A DNA stretch of 64,000 bases from positions 1-64,000 of the forward strand of contig JBIQLN010000012.1 of the NCBI GenBank assembly GCA_044464225.1, in the 5' to 3' direction. The translations under genes and the position numbers were made by a program. This DNA comes from 66-474 sp044464225 (GTDB lineage: Bacteria > Pseudomonadota > Gammaproteobacteria > Xanthomonadales > Rhodanobacteraceae). A model generated the notes under the pieces. It ran no database searches. It had not been told where the DNA came from and saw nothing but the letters and a program-made list of their open reading frames with translations. The number at the start of each line of letters is the position of its first letter. Within the stretch, counting starts at the first letter, position 1. Shown one piece after another: positions 1-9,114 of this stretch.

Positions 1-23
1 GGCTCTTCGAGGCATAGTTTCCA

Positions 24-1499
24 ATGTGCGGAATCATCGGCATCGTCGGCAAGACCGAAGTCGCTACCGCGTTGTATGACGCGTTGACCGTGTTGCAGCA
101 CCGCGGCCAGGACGCCGCCGGCATCGCCACCTATGACGGACACAAGCTGCACATGCGGCGCGGACCGGGGCTCGTGCGCGACGTGTTCGGCGCGCGCGAC
201 ATGCAGGAACTGAAGGGCCATGCCGGCATCGGCCATTGCCGCTATCCGACCGCGGGGGCCGAGGATTCCGAAGAGGCGCAGCCGTTCTACGTGAACTCCC
301 CGTACGGCATCGCGTTCGCGCACAACGGCAACCTGATCAACACCGAGCAGTTGCGGCGCGAGATGTTCGAGAACGACCGTCGCCACATCAATACCGATTC
401 CGATTCCGAAATCCTGCTGAACATCCTGGCGCACGAGTTGCAGATCCAGGAGCGCCACGCGCTGACGGCGGACGAACTGTTCAAGGCCGTCGCGGCCGTG
501 CACGCGCGTGCCAAGGGTGGTTATGCCTGCGTCGCGATGATCCTCGGGTACGGCTTGTTGGCGTTCCGCGATCCCCACGGCATCCGCCCGCTGGTGCTGG
601 GGGAGCGCGACACGCCGGAGGGCAAGGAATACGCGCTCGCCTCCGAGTCCGTGGCCTTCGACATCCTGGGTTTCAAGCGCGTGCGCGACGTGGCGCCGGG
701 CGAGGCGGTGTTCATCAGCCTCGACGGCAAGCTTTCCACGCGGCGCTGCGCGGAAGGCGCGGTGCACGCGCCGTGCATTTTCGAATACGTCTACCTCGCG
801 CGGCCCGATTCGATGATCGAGGACGTGTCGGTGTACAAGGCGCGCCTGCGGATGGGCGAGAAGCTCGCCGCGAAGATCCTGCGCGAACGCCCCGACCACG
901 ACATCGACGCGGTCATCCCGATTCCCGACACCTCGCGCACCGCCGGTTCCACGCTGGCTGCCGAACTCGGCGTGCCGTTCCGCGAGGGCTTCGTCAAGAA
1001 CCGCTACATCGGCCGGACCTTCATCATGCCGGGTCAGGGCCAGCGCGTGCGTTCGGTGCGCCGCAAACTCAACCCGATTCCGCTCGAGTTCCGCAACAAG
1101 AACGTGTTGCTGGTCGACGATTCGATCGTGCGCGGCACCACCTCGCGCCAGATCGTGCAGATGGCGCGCGAAGCGGGCGCGAAGAAGGTGTATTTCGCCT
1201 CGGCCGCACCGCCGGTGCGCTATCCCAACGTGTACGGCATCGACATGCCGGCGCCGGCGGAACTGGTCGCGCATGGCCGCAGCGTCGAGGAAATCCGCGA
1301 AACCATCGGCGCCGACTGGCTGGTGTACCAGGATCTCGACGACCTCATCGATTCCGTCGCCGAAGGCAATGACAACCTGAAGCATTTCGACGATTCGTGC
1401 TTCTCCGGCCGCTACGTCACCGGCGTGGACACCGAGTACCTGCGCCAGTTGGAGTTCATGCGTTCGGACGAGGCCAAGGCCCAGCGGCGCAGTGCCTGA
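24..1499 (+). CDS. purF: Amidophosphoribosyltransferase
   Basis: First committed step of purine synthesis: moves the glutamine amide nitrogen onto PRPP to give phosphoribosylamine, in the cytoplasm. The protein (491 aa, about the family length of 500) begins MCGIIGIVG, so Cys2 is the glutaminase nucleophile after Met removal and there is no propeptide. An N-terminal class II glutamine amidotransferase domain fills roughly residues 2-240. A phosphoribosyltransferase domain follows, with the PRPP loop VLLVDDSIVRGTTSRQ near residues 360-376. A short in-frame tail reading LFEA-stop ends at position 17 just upstream. It could be the end of cvpA, the usual partner, but too little is visible to be sure. 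Confidence 0.97.
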   Translation: MCGIIGIVGKTEVATALYDALTVLQHRGQDAAGIATYDGHKLHMRRGPGLVRDVFGARDMQELKGHAGIGHCRYPTAGAEDSEEAQPFYVNSPYGIAFAHNGNLINTEQLRREMFENDRRHINTDSDSEILLNILAHELQIQERHALTADELFKAVAAVHARAKGGYACVAMILGYGLLAFRDPHGIRPLVLGERDTPEGKEYALASESVAFDILGFKRVRDVAPGEAVFISLDGKLSTRRCAEGAVHAPCIFEYVYLARPDSMIEDVSVYKARLRMGEKLAAKILRERPDHDIDAVIPIPDTSRTAGSTLAAELGVPFREGFVKNRYIGRTFIMPGQGQRVRSVRRKLNPIPLEFRNKNVLLVDDSIVRGTTSRQIVQMAREAGAKKVYFASAAPPVRYPNVYGIDMPAPAELVAHGRSVEEIRETIGADWLVYQDLDDLIDSVAEGNDNLKHFDDSCFSGRYVTGVDTEYLRQLEFMRSDEAKAQRRSA

Positions 1500-1644
1500 T
1501 TCGAGCCCCATTCCCCGGGAGCAGGCAGGGCGGGAGGAGCGAAGCGACAAAATCGTCTGGAACGAATCTGGACCACCGCAGACGGGCTTCGAGCACAGGC
1601 GAGAGGTGAGCATCGGGGATGATGCGAACAATGGGGAGTCTTCC

Positions 1645-2748
1645 ATGCCACGCCGCCTGATCGTGTTGTTCGACGGCACCTGGAGCAAGGTGCAGACCCG
1701 CACCAACGTCGAGCGCTTGTGGAAGCTGATCGCCCCTGGGGACGCGGCGGGCAACGAACAGGTCTGCAAATACATCGCGGGTGTCGGCGTGAAACCCGGC
1801 ATCGAGCACCTGCTGGGCGGCGCGTTCGGCCTCGGCCTTTCCGGCAACGTCAAGGAAGGTTTCCAGTGGCTCTCGCAGACGTGGCGCGAAGGTGACGAAA
1901 TCTGGCTGCTGGGTTTCAGTCGCGGCGCCTACACCGCGCGCAGCCTCGCTGGCCTGATCCGCAAATGCGGCTTGCTGAAACTCGACGAGCAAGGCGGAGT
2001 CGATTCCGCCGACGTCGATGCGGCCTACGATCTGTATCGCAACGGACTGCACCCGGACGATCCCGCGATGCAGGCGTTTCGCGCCGCCCATTCGCACGTG
2101 GTCATGATCCGCTTCATCGGCGTGTGGGATACCGTCGGCGCGCTCGGTATCCCGGGCGTCGCGTCATGGTTTCCGTTTTCGCGCAGCCGCTATGCGTTCC
2201 ACGACACGGACCTCAGCAAGATCGTGCAGTATGCATACCAGGCGCTGGCGCTGGACGAGCACCGCGCGGACTTCAAACCCACCAAGTGGACGCGGCCCGA
2301 AGCGACGCGCAAATCCGGCGAATCGGCGTCCGCCTGGAAGCCGCAGCAGATCGAAGTCGAACAACGCTGGTTCGTGGGCGCGCACTCCGACGTCGGTGGC
2401 GGTGAACAGAGCGATGGGGCGGGGCACAAGCCGGACACGCTGCCGGAAATCACGCTGGCATGGATGCAGGCCAAGGCGAAAGGTGCCGGGCTCGCCTTCA
2501 CCGAAGATTTCGTGCCCGCCGCCGGCGCCGAACTCGGCGTGCCCAACGATTCCTACGGCGGGTTCATGGGCGGGATCTACAAGGTGTTCAAGCGGCCGTT
2601 CCAGCGCGTGGTCGGGGGCGGCATCAACGAAACCATCGACCCGTCGGTATGGCTGAAGTGGTACGCGCAGGCTGAATACCGGCCGCAGTCCATCGAAACG
2701 GCCATGCTCGCGGACCGAATCGAATTGGGGTCGACGCGGGTCGCATGA
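1645..2748 (+). CDS. DUF2235 alpha/beta-hydrolase (T6SS phospholipase-like fold)
   Basis: Uncharacterised alpha/beta-hydrolase of the DUF2235 family, 367 aa. The N-terminus has the family signature LIVLFDGTW (residues 5-13), and the nucleophile elbow GFSRGAYTAR sits near residues 89-98 with Ser91 as likely nucleophile. FIGVWDTVGALG and WFVGAHSDVGGG are further family blocks, the latter carrying the likely catalytic His and Asp. The start was chosen at ATG 1645 because GGGGAG lies 6 bases upstream; an in-frame extension to 1492 would overlap purF. Some family members are type VI secretion lipases (Tle), but no secretion genes are near and no signal peptide is seen, so a cytoplasmic role is more likely. 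The stop overlaps the next start by 4 bases (ATGA). Confidence 0.85.
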   Translation: MPRRLIVLFDGTWSKVQTRTNVERLWKLIAPGDAAGNEQVCKYIAGVGVKPGIEHLLGGAFGLGLSGNVKEGFQWLSQTWREGDEIWLLGFSRGAYTARSLAGLIRKCGLLKLDEQGGVDSADVDAAYDLYRNGLHPDDPAMQAFRAAHSHVVMIRFIGVWDTVGALGIPGVASWFPFSRSRYAFHDTDLSKIVQYAYQALALDEHRADFKPTKWTRPEATRKSGESASAWKPQQIEVEQRWFVGAHSDVGGGEQSDGAGHKPDTLPEITLAWMQAKAKGAGLAFTEDFVPAAGAELGVPNDSYGGFMGGIYKVFKRPFQRVVGGGINETIDPSVWLKWYAQAEYRPQSIETAMLADRIELGSTRVA

Positions 2749-3542
2749 ACGAATTGTTCGAAGCCGCCAGACGCTGCATCGATTGCGGGGAACCGGAAGC
2801 CAAGGTCACGTTGACCCGCGAAACCTTCGACGCCCTCCGCGAAGGCCGTTTGTCGCTGCAAGACGGTGGCGTGCAGCCGGCGCCGATCGACGCGCCGGGC
2901 CGCCCGCCGAAGCCGCGCCTCGTGATGCCGCGCGACGTGCCGCAACGCGGACTGGGCAGCGAGGAGGGCCGCGCGGCATTGGTGCACGCGGTCGCACACA
3001 TCGAGTTCAACGCGATCAATCTCGCGTGGGATGCGGTGTACCGATTCCGCGGCATGCCCGACGATTACTACCATGACTGGGCGTCCGTCGCGCACGACGA
3101 GTCGCGCCACTTCACGATGCTGTCGGCGCGACTCGCGCAACTCGGCCATGCCTACGGCGATTTCGACGCCCACAACGGCTTGTGGGAAATGGCCGTCAAG
3201 ACGGCGCATTCGTGCGTGGCCCGCATGGCATTGGTGCCGCGCGTGCTGGAAGCGCGCGGACTGGACGTCACCCCCGGCATGATCGCGCGCCTGCGTTCGG
3301 TCGGCGACGATACCACCGCCGGCATTCTTGAAATCATCTTGCGCGAGGAAGTGCCGCACGTCGCCGCGGGTACGCGCTGGTTCCGGTTCTGCTGCGAGCG
3401 CGAAGGGCGCGATCCCGCCGCGACGTTCGACGCATTGCTCTCAGAATTCGTGCCCACGGGCTTGCGCGGCCCCTTCAACCTCGACGCCCGCCGTGCCGCC
3501 GGTTTCGCGGAAAATGAACTTGTTCGCCTGGGGGCAACCTGA
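2745..3542 (+). CDS. DUF455 family ferritin-like protein
   Basis: A 265-aa helical protein of the DUF455 family, which belongs to the ferritin-like superfamily and has no settled function. Candidate di-metal ligands are visible: a Glu in AHIEFNAINLAWD, an ExxH in HDESRHF and a second ExxH in REEVPH. These are spaced as expected for two helix pairs of a carboxylate-bridged iron site. No signal peptide or membrane segment is seen. Its ATG overlaps the stop of the DUF2235 gene, so the two are almost certainly translationally coupled. The Met start is fixed by that overlap. Function is inferred only at the level of a metal-binding four-helix fold. Confidence 0.85.
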   Translation: MNELFEAARRCIDCGEPEAKVTLTRETFDALREGRLSLQDGGVQPAPIDAPGRPPKPRLVMPRDVPQRGLGSEEGRAALVHAVAHIEFNAINLAWDAVYRFRGMPDDYYHDWASVAHDESRHFTMLSARLAQLGHAYGDFDAHNGLWEMAVKTAHSCVARMALVPRVLEARGLDVTPGMIARLRSVGDDTTAGILEIILREEVPHVAAGTRWFRFCCEREGRDPAATFDALLSEFVPTGLRGPFNLDARRAAGFAENELVRLGAT

Positions 3543-3583
3543 GTTCCATCCGGCTCGCTCGATACCGCGCCAAGGAGCAAGAC

Positions 3584-4672
3584 ATGACCAGACCCTTCCC
3601 GAGGCAACTGCCAGATGCCCTGGGATTGCAGGTGCCCATCATCCAGGCGCCGATGGCGGGCATTTCCTCGCCTGCGATGGCCGCGGCAGTGTCGAACGGC
3701 GGCGGCCTGGGTTCGCTGGGCATCGGCGCGATGCAGGTGGGCCAGGCGCGCGCGGCCATTCACCAGTTCCGCGACATGAGCGATGGACCACTCAACGTGA
3801 ACGTGTTCGTGCATCGTGGCGCGCGCCGGGATCCATCGCGCGAGGGTGCGTGGCTGGAACGCCTGCGTCCCGAATTCGAACGCTGCCACGCCGAACCACC
3901 AAGGCAGTTGCGCGAGATCTACACCTCGTTCCTCGACGACGAGGCGATGCTGGCCATGCTCGTCGAGGAAAGGCCCGCGGTGGTGAGTTTCCATTTCGGG
4001 CTGCCGCATCCGCGGCAGGTCGACATGCTGCATGCAGCCGGCATCCACCTGCTGGCGTCGGCGACGAACGTGCAGGAAGCGAAGGCCATCGAAACGGCCG
4101 GCATCGACGCCGTCGTTGCGCAAGGCCATGAAGCGGGCGGTCACCGGAGCGTGTTCGATCCCGATGCCGAAGACGACCGGCTCGGAACCCTCCCGTTGAC
4201 GCGCCTGCTGGTGGGTGCGACCGGGCTGCCCGTCATTGCGGCGGGAGGGATCATGGATGGTGCTGGCATCGCCGCGATGCTGGCGCTGGGCGCGTGTGCG
4301 GCGCAATTGGGCACGGCTTTCGTCGGCACCACGGAGTCGCTGGCCGATGCGGCGTATCGCGAACGCCTCTTCGGCGAATCGGCCCATCACACGACCATGA
4401 CCCGCGTGATTTCGGGACGGCCCGCGCGTTGCCTCGCCAACGAATTCACGCGCTGGGGTGCAGCCGTGACGAACGATCGCGTCATCCCCGATTACCCGAT
4501 CGCCTATGACGCCGGCAAGGCGTTGAACAGCGCAGGCAAGGCCGCCGGCGAAACCGGTTACGGCGCGCACTGGGCCGGGCAGGGCGCGCCGCTGGCGCGC
4601 GGGCTTTCCGCGCGGGACCTGATGGCCGCACTGAAGATCGAGCTGGCGCAAGCATTGCGTGCCGCCACGTAG
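3584..4672 (+). CDS. Nitronate monooxygenase / 2-nitropropane dioxygenase family flavoprotein
   Basis: FMN-dependent TIM-barrel oxidase of the class I nitronate monooxygenase family, which detoxifies alkyl nitronates such as propionate 3-nitronate. Length is 362 aa, normal for the family. Visible motifs are the FMN-binding start IIQAPMAGISSPAMAAAVSN, the catalytic-His segment GHEAGGH in the middle, and the phosphate-binding AAGGIMDGAGIAAML followed by GACAAQLGTAF. AAGGAG stands 8 bases before the ATG, supporting this start. It follows the DUF455 gene by 41 bases on the same strand and could be co-transcribed. Substrate is not deducible from sequence. Confidence 0.9.
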   Translation: MTRPFPRQLPDALGLQVPIIQAPMAGISSPAMAAAVSNGGGLGSLGIGAMQVGQARAAIHQFRDMSDGPLNVNVFVHRGARRDPSREGAWLERLRPEFERCHAEPPRQLREIYTSFLDDEAMLAMLVEERPAVVSFHFGLPHPRQVDMLHAAGIHLLASATNVQEAKAIETAGIDAVVAQGHEAGGHRSVFDPDAEDDRLGTLPLTRLLVGATGLPVIAAGGIMDGAGIAAMLALGACAAQLGTAFVGTTESLADAAYRERLFGESAHHTTMTRVISGRPARCLANEFTRWGAAVTNDRVIPDYPIAYDAGKALNSAGKAAGETGYGAHWAGQGAPLARGLSARDLMAALKIELAQALRAAT

Positions 4673-4734
4673 GACGAGCGTGCCGGGCGACCGCAACCCC
4701 GTCGCCGCGCGCGCCGTGCAGGATCGGGATGCCG

Positions 4735-5253
4735 CTAGAGCGCGTGCGCGAGCGCCATCGCAACCAGCGCCGCCACCAGCAGTACGGCGGCGACCCGGCT
4801 CGACATTGCAACCCGGTGCTGCAAGGCCGCGACGGTCTGCATGGTGGTCGCACGTTGCTCGCCTTCCGGCAGTTGCGCCACCTGTTGCGACAGCGCGCCG
4901 GCGCGTTCCGCGGCACGGCCGATCACCGCACCTCCGATCACCGCCGCGATGATCCCGCACAGGCCGCCGATGCCCAGCGCCAGCCCGGCGCCGTGGCCGA
5001 CGATGGCCCCGTCGAAGCCATTGGTGAAGACCCAGTACATCCACAGGCCGGAGAGGACCGTCAGCATGGCCGCCCCGGCGATGAACCCGCCCATCCGTCG
5101 CCGCATCAATTCCGCCATCACCGGCGCGCCATCCGGTCCGGTGGTCCGGAGCGCAGGCGACACGTACAGCGTGAAGAACACCGCCGACCCCACCCAGAGC
5201 GCCGCAAACAGGATGTGCAGCACGCGCACACCCGCATACCATTCACCGATCAT
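4735..5253 (-). CDS. Small four-helix integral membrane protein (CopD-like)
   Basis: A 172-aa inner-membrane protein with four predicted hydrophobic segments (near residues 9-28, 52-75, 88-110 and 148-168). The N-terminal VRVLHILFAALWVGSAVFF, with a His and Trp in the first helix, resembles the CopD/DUF2269-type family of haem- or copper-associated membrane proteins. The start at 5253 is chosen because AAGGGG lies just upstream and the longer frame to 5355 adds a non-hydrophobic, arginine-rich head. It is 98 bases downstream of the cytochrome c gene on the same strand, so the two may share a transcript. A redox role is inference from that context. Confidence 0.6.
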   Translation of the reverse strand: MIGEWYAGVRVLHILFAALWVGSAVFFTLYVSPALRTTGPDGAPVMAELMRRRMGGFIAGAAMLTVLSGLWMYWVFTNGFDGAIVGHGAGLALGIGGLCGIIAAVIGGAVIGRAAERAGALSQQVAQLPEGEQRATTMQTVAALQHRVAMSSRVAAVLLVAALVAMALAHAL

Positions 5254-5351
5254 GGCTTGCCCCTTCTGCGCGAAGGTCGCAAGTATCGGACCCGTTCGTG
5301 GATGAGGCAACCGGCAGGGGATCGTCGCCGCGTTCGCGGCACCGACCGGCA

Positions 5352-5858
5352 TCAATGTGCGTCGACGTGGACCACCGCCGGCGGCGCGGGCAACACCAGC
5401 TTCAAATAGGGCGCGGGGGCGTCCTGCCCGGGCGGCACCCAGTCATGCGCGGGTTTGCCGGCGGGTCCCAGCGCATGGATGTACGCGTACATGTCGGTGA
5501 GATCCTTGTCCGACAGATAGCGGAACGTCCAGAACGGCATCGCCGGGCGCGACTTCAGCGAGCGGAGCTTGGCGATCCACTGCTTTGCCGTCAGGCTCTG
5601 CACGAGCAGGCGCAGGTTGGGCGCGTACGTCGTACCCCAGGGCCCCTGGAAGTTCATCCCGCCGCCGGTCAGCAGCACGTCTTTCGGAGCCTGGCCGCCG
5701 TGCTCGGCCCAGCCAGGGGTGTGGCAGTCCTGGCAGCCACCGTAATTCACCAGGAATTCGCCGTGTTTGATGGATTTTTTCGACGCGTGCGCGTCACCCG
5801 CGAAAGCCGGTGCAGCCAGCAAGACGCCGACCACGACGGCCAGTATGGCCTTGATCAT
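5352..5858 (-). CDS. Secreted monohaem cytochrome c
   Basis: A 168-aa periplasmic c-type cytochrome. A signal peptide (residues 1-20, ending APAFA) precedes a single haem-attachment motif CQDCH at residues 42-46. A plausible distal Met ligand is in the later PAMPF segment, followed by a helix LSDKDLTDMYAYI typical of the class I fold. The ATG at 5858 has GGAGGG 6 bases upstream, so the longer in-frame extension was discarded. The region between haem motif and Met contains GPWGTTYAPNL, seen in cytochromes that sit with dehydrogenases. It is divergent from the amidohydrolase gene at 5988 and upstream of a small membrane protein. Electron partners are unknown. Confidence 0.88.
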   Translation of the reverse strand: MIKAILAVVVGVLLAAPAFAGDAHASKKSIKHGEFLVNYGGCQDCHTPGWAEHGGQAPKDVLLTGGGMNFQGPWGTTYAPNLRLLVQSLTAKQWIAKLRSLKSRPAMPFWTFRYLSDKDLTDMYAYIHALGPAGKPAHDWVPPGQDAPAPYLKLVLPAPPAVVHVDAH

Positions 5859-5987
5859 GACTTTCCCTCCTGGGGTTGCGGTGAACGGACGGATGCAACC
5901 GCGTGCGAGTATTGGCCGGCCGAGCGGGCCGCACAAGTGCCGCCCCGCGGTGTACGCTCCACGTTTTGTGCGGACCGGAGTGGTGCC

Positions 5988-7346
5988 ATGTCCATGTGGA
6001 AAATCCTGGTCGCGTTCACGGCCCTGCTTGTCGCAACGCTGGCATGCGCGGCAACACCCGCCCGGACCTCCGCTTCGCAAGCGCACACGGGCACGTTCCT
6101 GCTTACCGCCGACAGGGTGTTCGACGCGCGCAGCGAAGCCGCGCATCCGGGCTGGGCGGTGTTGGTCGAGGGCGACAAGATTGCCGCGGTCGGTCCGCGC
6201 GATTCGATCAAGGCCCCCGCGGGCGCAAAGGAGATCGACCTTCCCGGCACCACCCTGCTGCCGGGCCTGATCGACGCGCATTCGCACATCTTCCTGCACC
6301 CGTACAACGAGACGTTGTGGAACGACCAGGTTCTGAAGGAGCCGCTGCCGTACCGCACCATCGAGGCGGTGATCCACGTGCGCGACACCCTGATGGCCGG
6401 CTTCACCGCGCTACGCGACCTCGGCACCGAAGGGGCCGGTTACGCCGACGTGCAGGTGCAGAAGGCGATCAACGACGGCCTGATTCCCGGTCCGCACCTG
6501 TTCGTCGCCACGCGCGCGACCATCGCGAAGGATTGCTACGGCCCGGGCCCGATGGGCTTCCGCACCGACATGACGATCCCTCAGGGCGGCATTCCGGTCG
6601 CGGGCGTGCCGGAGATGATCGCGGCGGTGCGCGACCAGGCCGGCCACGGCGCGGATTGGATCAAGATCTACGCCGACTACCACTGCGGCAAGTCGCACGG
6701 CTCGGTGCCGACCTTCACCCAGGAAGAATTGAACGCCGGCGTCGAAGCCGCGCACTCGTTGGGCCTGCCGGTGTCGGTGCATTCGACCACCGCCGAAGGC
6801 ATGCGGCGTTCGATCCTCGCGGGAGTCGACACCATCGAGCACGGTTTCAACGGCACGCCCGAAGTCTTCGCGATGATGAAGAAGCACGACGTCGCCTACC
6901 TGCCGACGCTGGAGGCCGTGGCCGCGTATGCCGAATACTTCGACCACTGGAAGCCGGGCGATCCGCCGACCGACGAGATGAAGCAGTCGGCAAACGCGTT
7001 CAAGCTGGCGATGCAGGCCGGCGTCACCATCGGCTGTGGCAGCGACGTGGGCGTGTTCACGCATGGCACCAACTACAAGGAACTGGAGTGGATGGTGAAG
7101 GACGGCATGCGTCCGGCGCAGGCGCTGCTGGCCGCGACCGCGGTGGACGCGAAGATCCTCCGCCAGCAGGACCAGTTCGGGCAACTGAAGCCGGGTCTCG
7201 ACGCCGACATCATCGCGGTGCGGGGCGATCCGACCCAAGACATCACCGCGACCGAACACGTGCCGTTCGTGATGAAGGGCGGGGTCATCTACAAGCAGCC
7301 ATCGGCGACGCAGCAGTCGATGGCGCCACCGTCGACATCGATGTGA
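5988..7346 (+). CDS. Secreted amidohydrolase (metal-dependent, Xaa-Pro dipeptidase/imidazolonepropionase-like)
   Basis: A 452-aa exported metal-dependent amidohydrolase. Residues 1-22 form a Sec signal peptide. The TIM-barrel hydrolase has the metal pair IDAHSHIF (HxH), a second-shell VHSTTAEG, IEHGFNG with a metal His, and the catalytic Asp in CGSDVGVFTHG. The C-terminal beta segment ends VMKGGVIYKQ, typical of the family. ATG 5988 was chosen because CGGAG is 7 bases upstream and the signal peptide starts there. Members act on cyclic dipeptides, Xaa-Pro peptides or imidazolones; substrate is not clear here. The APC permease gene 46 bases downstream suggests uptake of an amino acid released by this enzyme. 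A decayed second copy of its 3' end lies at 10083-10160. Confidence 0.88.
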   Translation: MSMWKILVAFTALLVATLACAATPARTSASQAHTGTFLLTADRVFDARSEAAHPGWAVLVEGDKIAAVGPRDSIKAPAGAKEIDLPGTTLLPGLIDAHSHIFLHPYNETLWNDQVLKEPLPYRTIEAVIHVRDTLMAGFTALRDLGTEGAGYADVQVQKAINDGLIPGPHLFVATRATIAKDCYGPGPMGFRTDMTIPQGGIPVAGVPEMIAAVRDQAGHGADWIKIYADYHCGKSHGSVPTFTQEELNAGVEAAHSLGLPVSVHSTTAEGMRRSILAGVDTIEHGFNGTPEVFAMMKKHDVAYLPTLEAVAAYAEYFDHWKPGDPPTDEMKQSANAFKLAMQAGVTIGCGSDVGVFTHGTNYKELEWMVKDGMRPAQALLAATAVDAKILRQQDQFGQLKPGLDADIIAVRGDPTQDITATEHVPFVMKGGVIYKQPSATQQSMAPPSTSM

Positions 7347-7392
7347 CCGGCACGTTCGGGATCGGAGCCGACATCATCGTGGCGGGGCGTGC

Positions 7393-9015
7393 GTGAAGCC
7401 GGGAGGCTCGGCCACTGCACCGAGGACTGCCGCGCAGGACGTTACTGCGACAGGGCAGGGCCGCTTCAGGAAGCAGTTGAGCCTGACCGATCTCACCTTC
7501 ATCGGGCTCGGTGCGATCTTCGGCTCCGGCTGGCTGTTCTCGGCCAGCTATGTCGCGGATATCGCCGGGCCGGCCGGGATCGTGTCCTGGCTGGTCGGCG
7601 GCGCCGCGGTGTTGTTGCTGGGTCTCGTGTATTGCGAACTCGGTGCGGCGCTGCCGCATTCGGGAGGCGTGGTGCGCTATCCCGTGTATTCGCACGGTGC
7701 GTTGCTCGGTTACCTGATGGGCCTGATCACGCTGATCGCGTTTTCCAGCCTGATCGCGATCGAGGTGACCGCCTGCCGCCAATATGCGTCGGCCTGGTTT
7801 CCGCAACTGACCCAGGCGGGATCGCAATCGCCCACGCCGCTCGGCTGGTTCGTGCAACTCGCGTTGCTCATCGTCTTCTTCCTGCTCAATTACTACAGCG
7901 TCAAGACCTTCGCGCGTGCCAACAACCTGGTCAGCGTGTTCAAGTTCGTGGTGCCGCTGACGGTGATCGTGGTACTGCTGTGGTTCTTCCACCGCGGCAA
8001 CTTCACCGCGCATGGTTTTGCGCCGTTCGGGTTCGCGGGCATCGCGGGCGCGGTGTCGGCGGGCGGCATCATCTTCGCGTACCTCGGGCTGACACCGATC
8101 GTGTCGGTGGCCGGCGAGGTGCGCGACCCGCAGCGCACCATACCGATCGCACTGATCCTCTCCGTGACCCTGTCCACGGCGATCTACCTGTTGTTGCAGA
8201 TCGCCTTCCTCGGCAGCGTTCCCGCCGCGATGGTGGAACACGGCTGGAAGGGCATCGACAAGCTGTTCGCGCTGCCGTTCCACGACATCGCGATGGCGCT
8301 GGGCGTCGGCTGGCTGTCGTTCCTGGTGGTATGCGACGCGGTGATCTCGCCGAGCGGCTGCGGCAACATCTACATGAACGCGACGCCACGCGTCGTCTAC
8401 GGCTGGGCGCGCGGCGGCACCTTCTTCAAGATGTTCACGAAGGTCAATGCCAAGTCAGGCATCCCGCGCCCGGCGCTGTGGCTGACGCTGGCGCTCTCGA
8501 TCTTCTGGATGCTGCCGTTTCCATCGTGGTCGGCGATGATCAACGTGGTGTCCGCCGCGCTGGTGCTGAGCTACGCCGTGGCGCCCATTACCACCGCGGC
8601 GCTGCGCCGCAGCGCACCCGACATGCCCCGTCCGTTCCGGGTCCGCGGTTTCGCCGTGCTGGGGCCGTTGTCTTTCATTGTCGCCGCGCTGATCGTGTAC
8701 TGGTCCGGCTGGGGCACGGTGTCGTGGCTACTCGGGCTCCAGATCCTGTTGTACGCGGTATACGTCGCGTACGTGGCGCGGCACCGTTCCCGGCGTGCGC
8801 AACTGGCGCAGGACGTTCGCGCCTCGCTGTGGCTGGTCGGCTTCTACGCGCTGGTGCTGGCCGCTTCCTGGCTTGGAACGTTCGGCGGCAGGCATGTCGT
8901 CGAAGGTCCATGGGACTCGCTGCTGATCGCCGCCATCGCCGTGGTCGTCTACTACTGGGGCGAGCGCAGCGGAGTGCCGTTCTCGCGATCCGCGCTTGCT
9001 GCGGACCAGGATTGA
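7393..9015 (+). CDS. APC-superfamily amino acid permease
   Basis: Inner-membrane amino acid/proton symporter of the APC superfamily, 540 aa with about twelve hydrophobic helices. The first helix carries the substrate-backbone loop FIGLGAIFGSGWLFSA near residues 36-51. The helix-6 region has AGAVSAGGIIFAYLGL and the following VAGEVRDPQRTIPIAL, both characteristic of the family. The long helical set after residue 350 and a C-terminal pair around residues 470-530 resemble aspartate/proton symporters of the YveA type, but the substrate is inference. It starts with GTG, preceded by GGCGGGG. It probably forms a unit with the secreted amidohydrolase upstream. Confidence 0.85.
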   Translation: MKPGGSATAPRTAAQDVTATGQGRFRKQLSLTDLTFIGLGAIFGSGWLFSASYVADIAGPAGIVSWLVGGAAVLLLGLVYCELGAALPHSGGVVRYPVYSHGALLGYLMGLITLIAFSSLIAIEVTACRQYASAWFPQLTQAGSQSPTPLGWFVQLALLIVFFLLNYYSVKTFARANNLVSVFKFVVPLTVIVVLLWFFHRGNFTAHGFAPFGFAGIAGAVSAGGIIFAYLGLTPIVSVAGEVRDPQRTIPIALILSVTLSTAIYLLLQIAFLGSVPAAMVEHGWKGIDKLFALPFHDIAMALGVGWLSFLVVCDAVISPSGCGNIYMNATPRVVYGWARGGTFFKMFTKVNAKSGIPRPALWLTLALSIFWMLPFPSWSAMINVVSAALVLSYAVAPITTAALRRSAPDMPRPFRVRGFAVLGPLSFIVAALIVYWSGWGTVSWLLGLQILLYAVYVAYVARHRSRRAQLAQDVRASLWLVGFYALVLAASWLGTFGGRHVVEGPWDSLLIAAIAVVVYYWGERSGVPFSRSALAADQD

Positions 9016-9114
9016 CCTGCCTTCGAAGTCGCCTGACCTGTGCAGCAATGAGCGTGCACCGCCCGCAAGCGATTGCGCCGGGCGCGAAGCTGAAGTTTGC
9101 CGGCAGGGTTCAAG

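Noticed and set aside
1492..1644. An upstream extension of the DUF2235 gene
   Set aside because: It overlaps the purF end, has no hydrophobic or family character and lacks the ribosome site present before ATG 1645.
3152..5242. A 696-codon minus-strand frame
   Set aside because: It runs antisense to the DUF455 and nitronate monooxygenase genes and out of frame with the membrane-protein gene; the composition is that of a shadow frame.
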